Part shown: positions 63,171 through 64,000 of the stretch, in pieces
Position numbering within the stretch: the stretch's first letter is position 1
Layout: each line of letters opens with the position of its first letter
Source of the DNA: Prado023 sp963697345
Lineage (GTDB): Bacteria; Actinomycetota; Actinomycetes; S36-B12; CAIYMF01
Direction of reading: 5' to 3'
Assembly (NCBI GenBank): GCA_963697345.1
Contig: CAVONS010000005.1
Location: 1 to 64,000 of the forward strand
DNA length: 64,000 nucleotides
Position numbers and translations under genes: made by a program
The notes under the pieces: model-generated
The model's database searches: none
The model's input: only the letters and a program-made list of their open reading frames with translations
What the model was told of the DNA's origin: nothing

Positions 63171-64000
63171 GTGACCATCGATCCTGTTCGTTCGATGCTG
63201 GGCCGCCGGCTGCGCCTGGGGATCATCGGCGGGGGACCCGGGTCCTTCATCGGCGGGATGCACCGGCGGGCGGCCCGTCGCGACGACCGCTTCGAGATCG
63301 TCGCCGGCGTCCTGTCGTCAGATCCTGCGCGCTCGAAGGAGGCCGCCCTCGGCCTGGGCATCGTGCCCGAACGGGCCTACGACACGGTCCCGGGCATGCT
63401 GGACGCCGAGGCGGGCCGTGCCGACGGCCTGGATGTGGTCGCGATCATGACGCCCAACGACAGCCACTTCGCCTATTCGATGGCTGCTCTCGCACACGGC
63501 CTGGACGTGATCTGCGACAAGCCGATGACGAACACGCTCGAGGAGGCTGAGGCCCTGGCGCAGGCGGTCGAGGCGTCCGGCCTCGTGTTCTGCCTGACCC
63601 ACAACTACACCGGCTATCCCATGGTGCGCCAGGCCCGGGCCATGGTCGCCGATGGGCAGCTGGGGACGATCCGCCTCGTCCAGGTGGAGTACGTGCAGGG
63701 CGGCAAGGCCGACGAGGCCGCGCCCGCGCCGGACCCGCGCAACTGGAAGTTCGACCCGGTCCGTGGCGGGCCGTCGCGCGTGATGGGTGACATCGGCACG
63801 CACGCCCACAACCTTGCGCGCTTCATCACCGGCCTGGAGGTGTCGGAGGTGGCCGCAGACATCGGCGCGATCGTGCCGAACCGTTCCATCGATGACTTCG
63901 CCGGCGCGCTGCTGCGCTTCGACAACGGCGCCCGCGGATCCTTCTGGGTCACCCAGGCTGCCGCAGGTGTGGAGAACTGCCTGCGCATCCGGGTCAGCGG
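63171..64000 (+). CDS. Gfo/Idh/MocA-family oxidoreductase, 3' end outside window
   Basis: The frame from GTG 63171 is open to the last base (276 complete codons). NAD-binding LRLGIIGGGPGSFIGGMHRR at the N-terminus, the family motif CDKPMTNTLEEAEAL (usual EKP form), FCLTHNYTGYPMVRQA, and GDIGTHAHNLARFITGLE with the catalytic-region histidines. GAGGAG precedes the start. Such enzymes act on sugars, inositols and their derivatives. Pairing with the upstream SDR suggests a small carbohydrate-catabolic or derivatising operon continuing beyond the window. Confidence 0.9.
   Translation, partial: MTIDPVRSMLGRRLRLGIIGGGPGSFIGGMHRRAARRDDRFEIVAGVLSSDPARSKEAALGLGIVPERAYDTVPGMLDAEAGRADGLDVVAIMTPNDSHFAYSMAALAHGLDVICDKPMTNTLEEAEALAQAVEASGLVFCLTHNYTGYPMVRQARAMVADGQLGTIRLVQVEYVQGGKADEAAPAPDPRNWKFDPVRGGPSRVMGDIGTHAHNLARFITGLEVSEVAADIGAIVPNRSIDDFAGALLRFDNGARGSFWVTQAAAGVENCLRIRVS

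Overview
The window reads as chromosomal core sequence from a high-GC actinobacterium (Actinomycetota). The best evidence is gene order. The run dapA - rnj - ftsK - rimO - pgsA - cinA - clgR - lhr - DUF3046 - recA - recX - miaB - miaA - dapF - hflX - dinG, followed by lexA / LysM / nrdR - nrdJ, is the arrangement known around recA in mycobacteria and streptomycetes. Further on, sigA, a DUF7455-type protein and parE lie near each other as in other actinobacteria. GTG and TTG starts are common. Many genes overlap by 4 bp (GTGA or ATGA). Many start codons sit exactly 6-7 bases after a TANNNT -10 element, so their mRNAs are probably leaderless. I cannot place the genome below phylum or class.

Layout. 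1-9.5 kb: an F420-0:gamma-glutamyl ligase-like fragment, lysine/cell-wall precursor synthesis (dapA), RNA decay (rnj), chromosome segregation (ftsK), ribosome methylthiolation (rimO), phospholipid synthesis (pgsA), cinA and the regulator clgR. 9.5-23 kb: the DNA-repair and tRNA-modification block (lhr, recA/recX, miaB/miaA, dapF, hflX, dinG). recA carries both a LexA box and a PafBC-type promoter. 23-30.3 kb: peroxiredoxin, DUF2252, lexA, a divergent SOS-type LysM membrane protein, then nrdR and the B12-dependent ribonucleotide reductase nrdJ behind a promoter crowded with candidate operators. 30.6-41.9 kb: a proline-rich membrane protein, an SRPBCC/SDR pair, a GreA-like factor, DUF4192, a SAM-riboswitch-controlled metY, a universal stress protein, the principal sigma factor, a NUDIX hydrolase, an isolated PilB/GspE ATPase and a small P-loop kinase-like protein. 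41.9-52.1 kb: guaB1, an SRPBCC protein overlapping hrpA, small secreted or membrane proteins and parE. 52.1-64 kb: carbonic anhydrase with a ferredoxin-NADP reductase-like flavoprotein, a YihY membrane protein, an ATP-grasp enzyme, a quinone oxidoreductase, a lactate permease, a secreted peptidoglycan-binding protein, a cyclic-2,3-diphosphoglycerate-synthetase-like P-loop protein, and an SDR followed by a Gfo/Idh/MocA dehydrogenase that runs off the end.

Functionally the window is dominated by the DNA-damage and dNTP-supply network (recA, recX, lexA, LysM division inhibitor candidate, dinG, nrdR/nrdJ) and housekeeping. I see no transposon, prophage, CRISPR array, tRNA, rRNA or defence island, and nothing I would call a new system. 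The most interesting signals are regulatory: a shared leaderless promoter geometry, dual damage control of recA, a palindrome plus DnaA-box-like repeats ahead of nrdR, and a riboswitch whose closing helix competes with a downstream hairpin. Two genes (DUF456 and the cyclic-DPG-synthetase-like gene) appear frameshifted.
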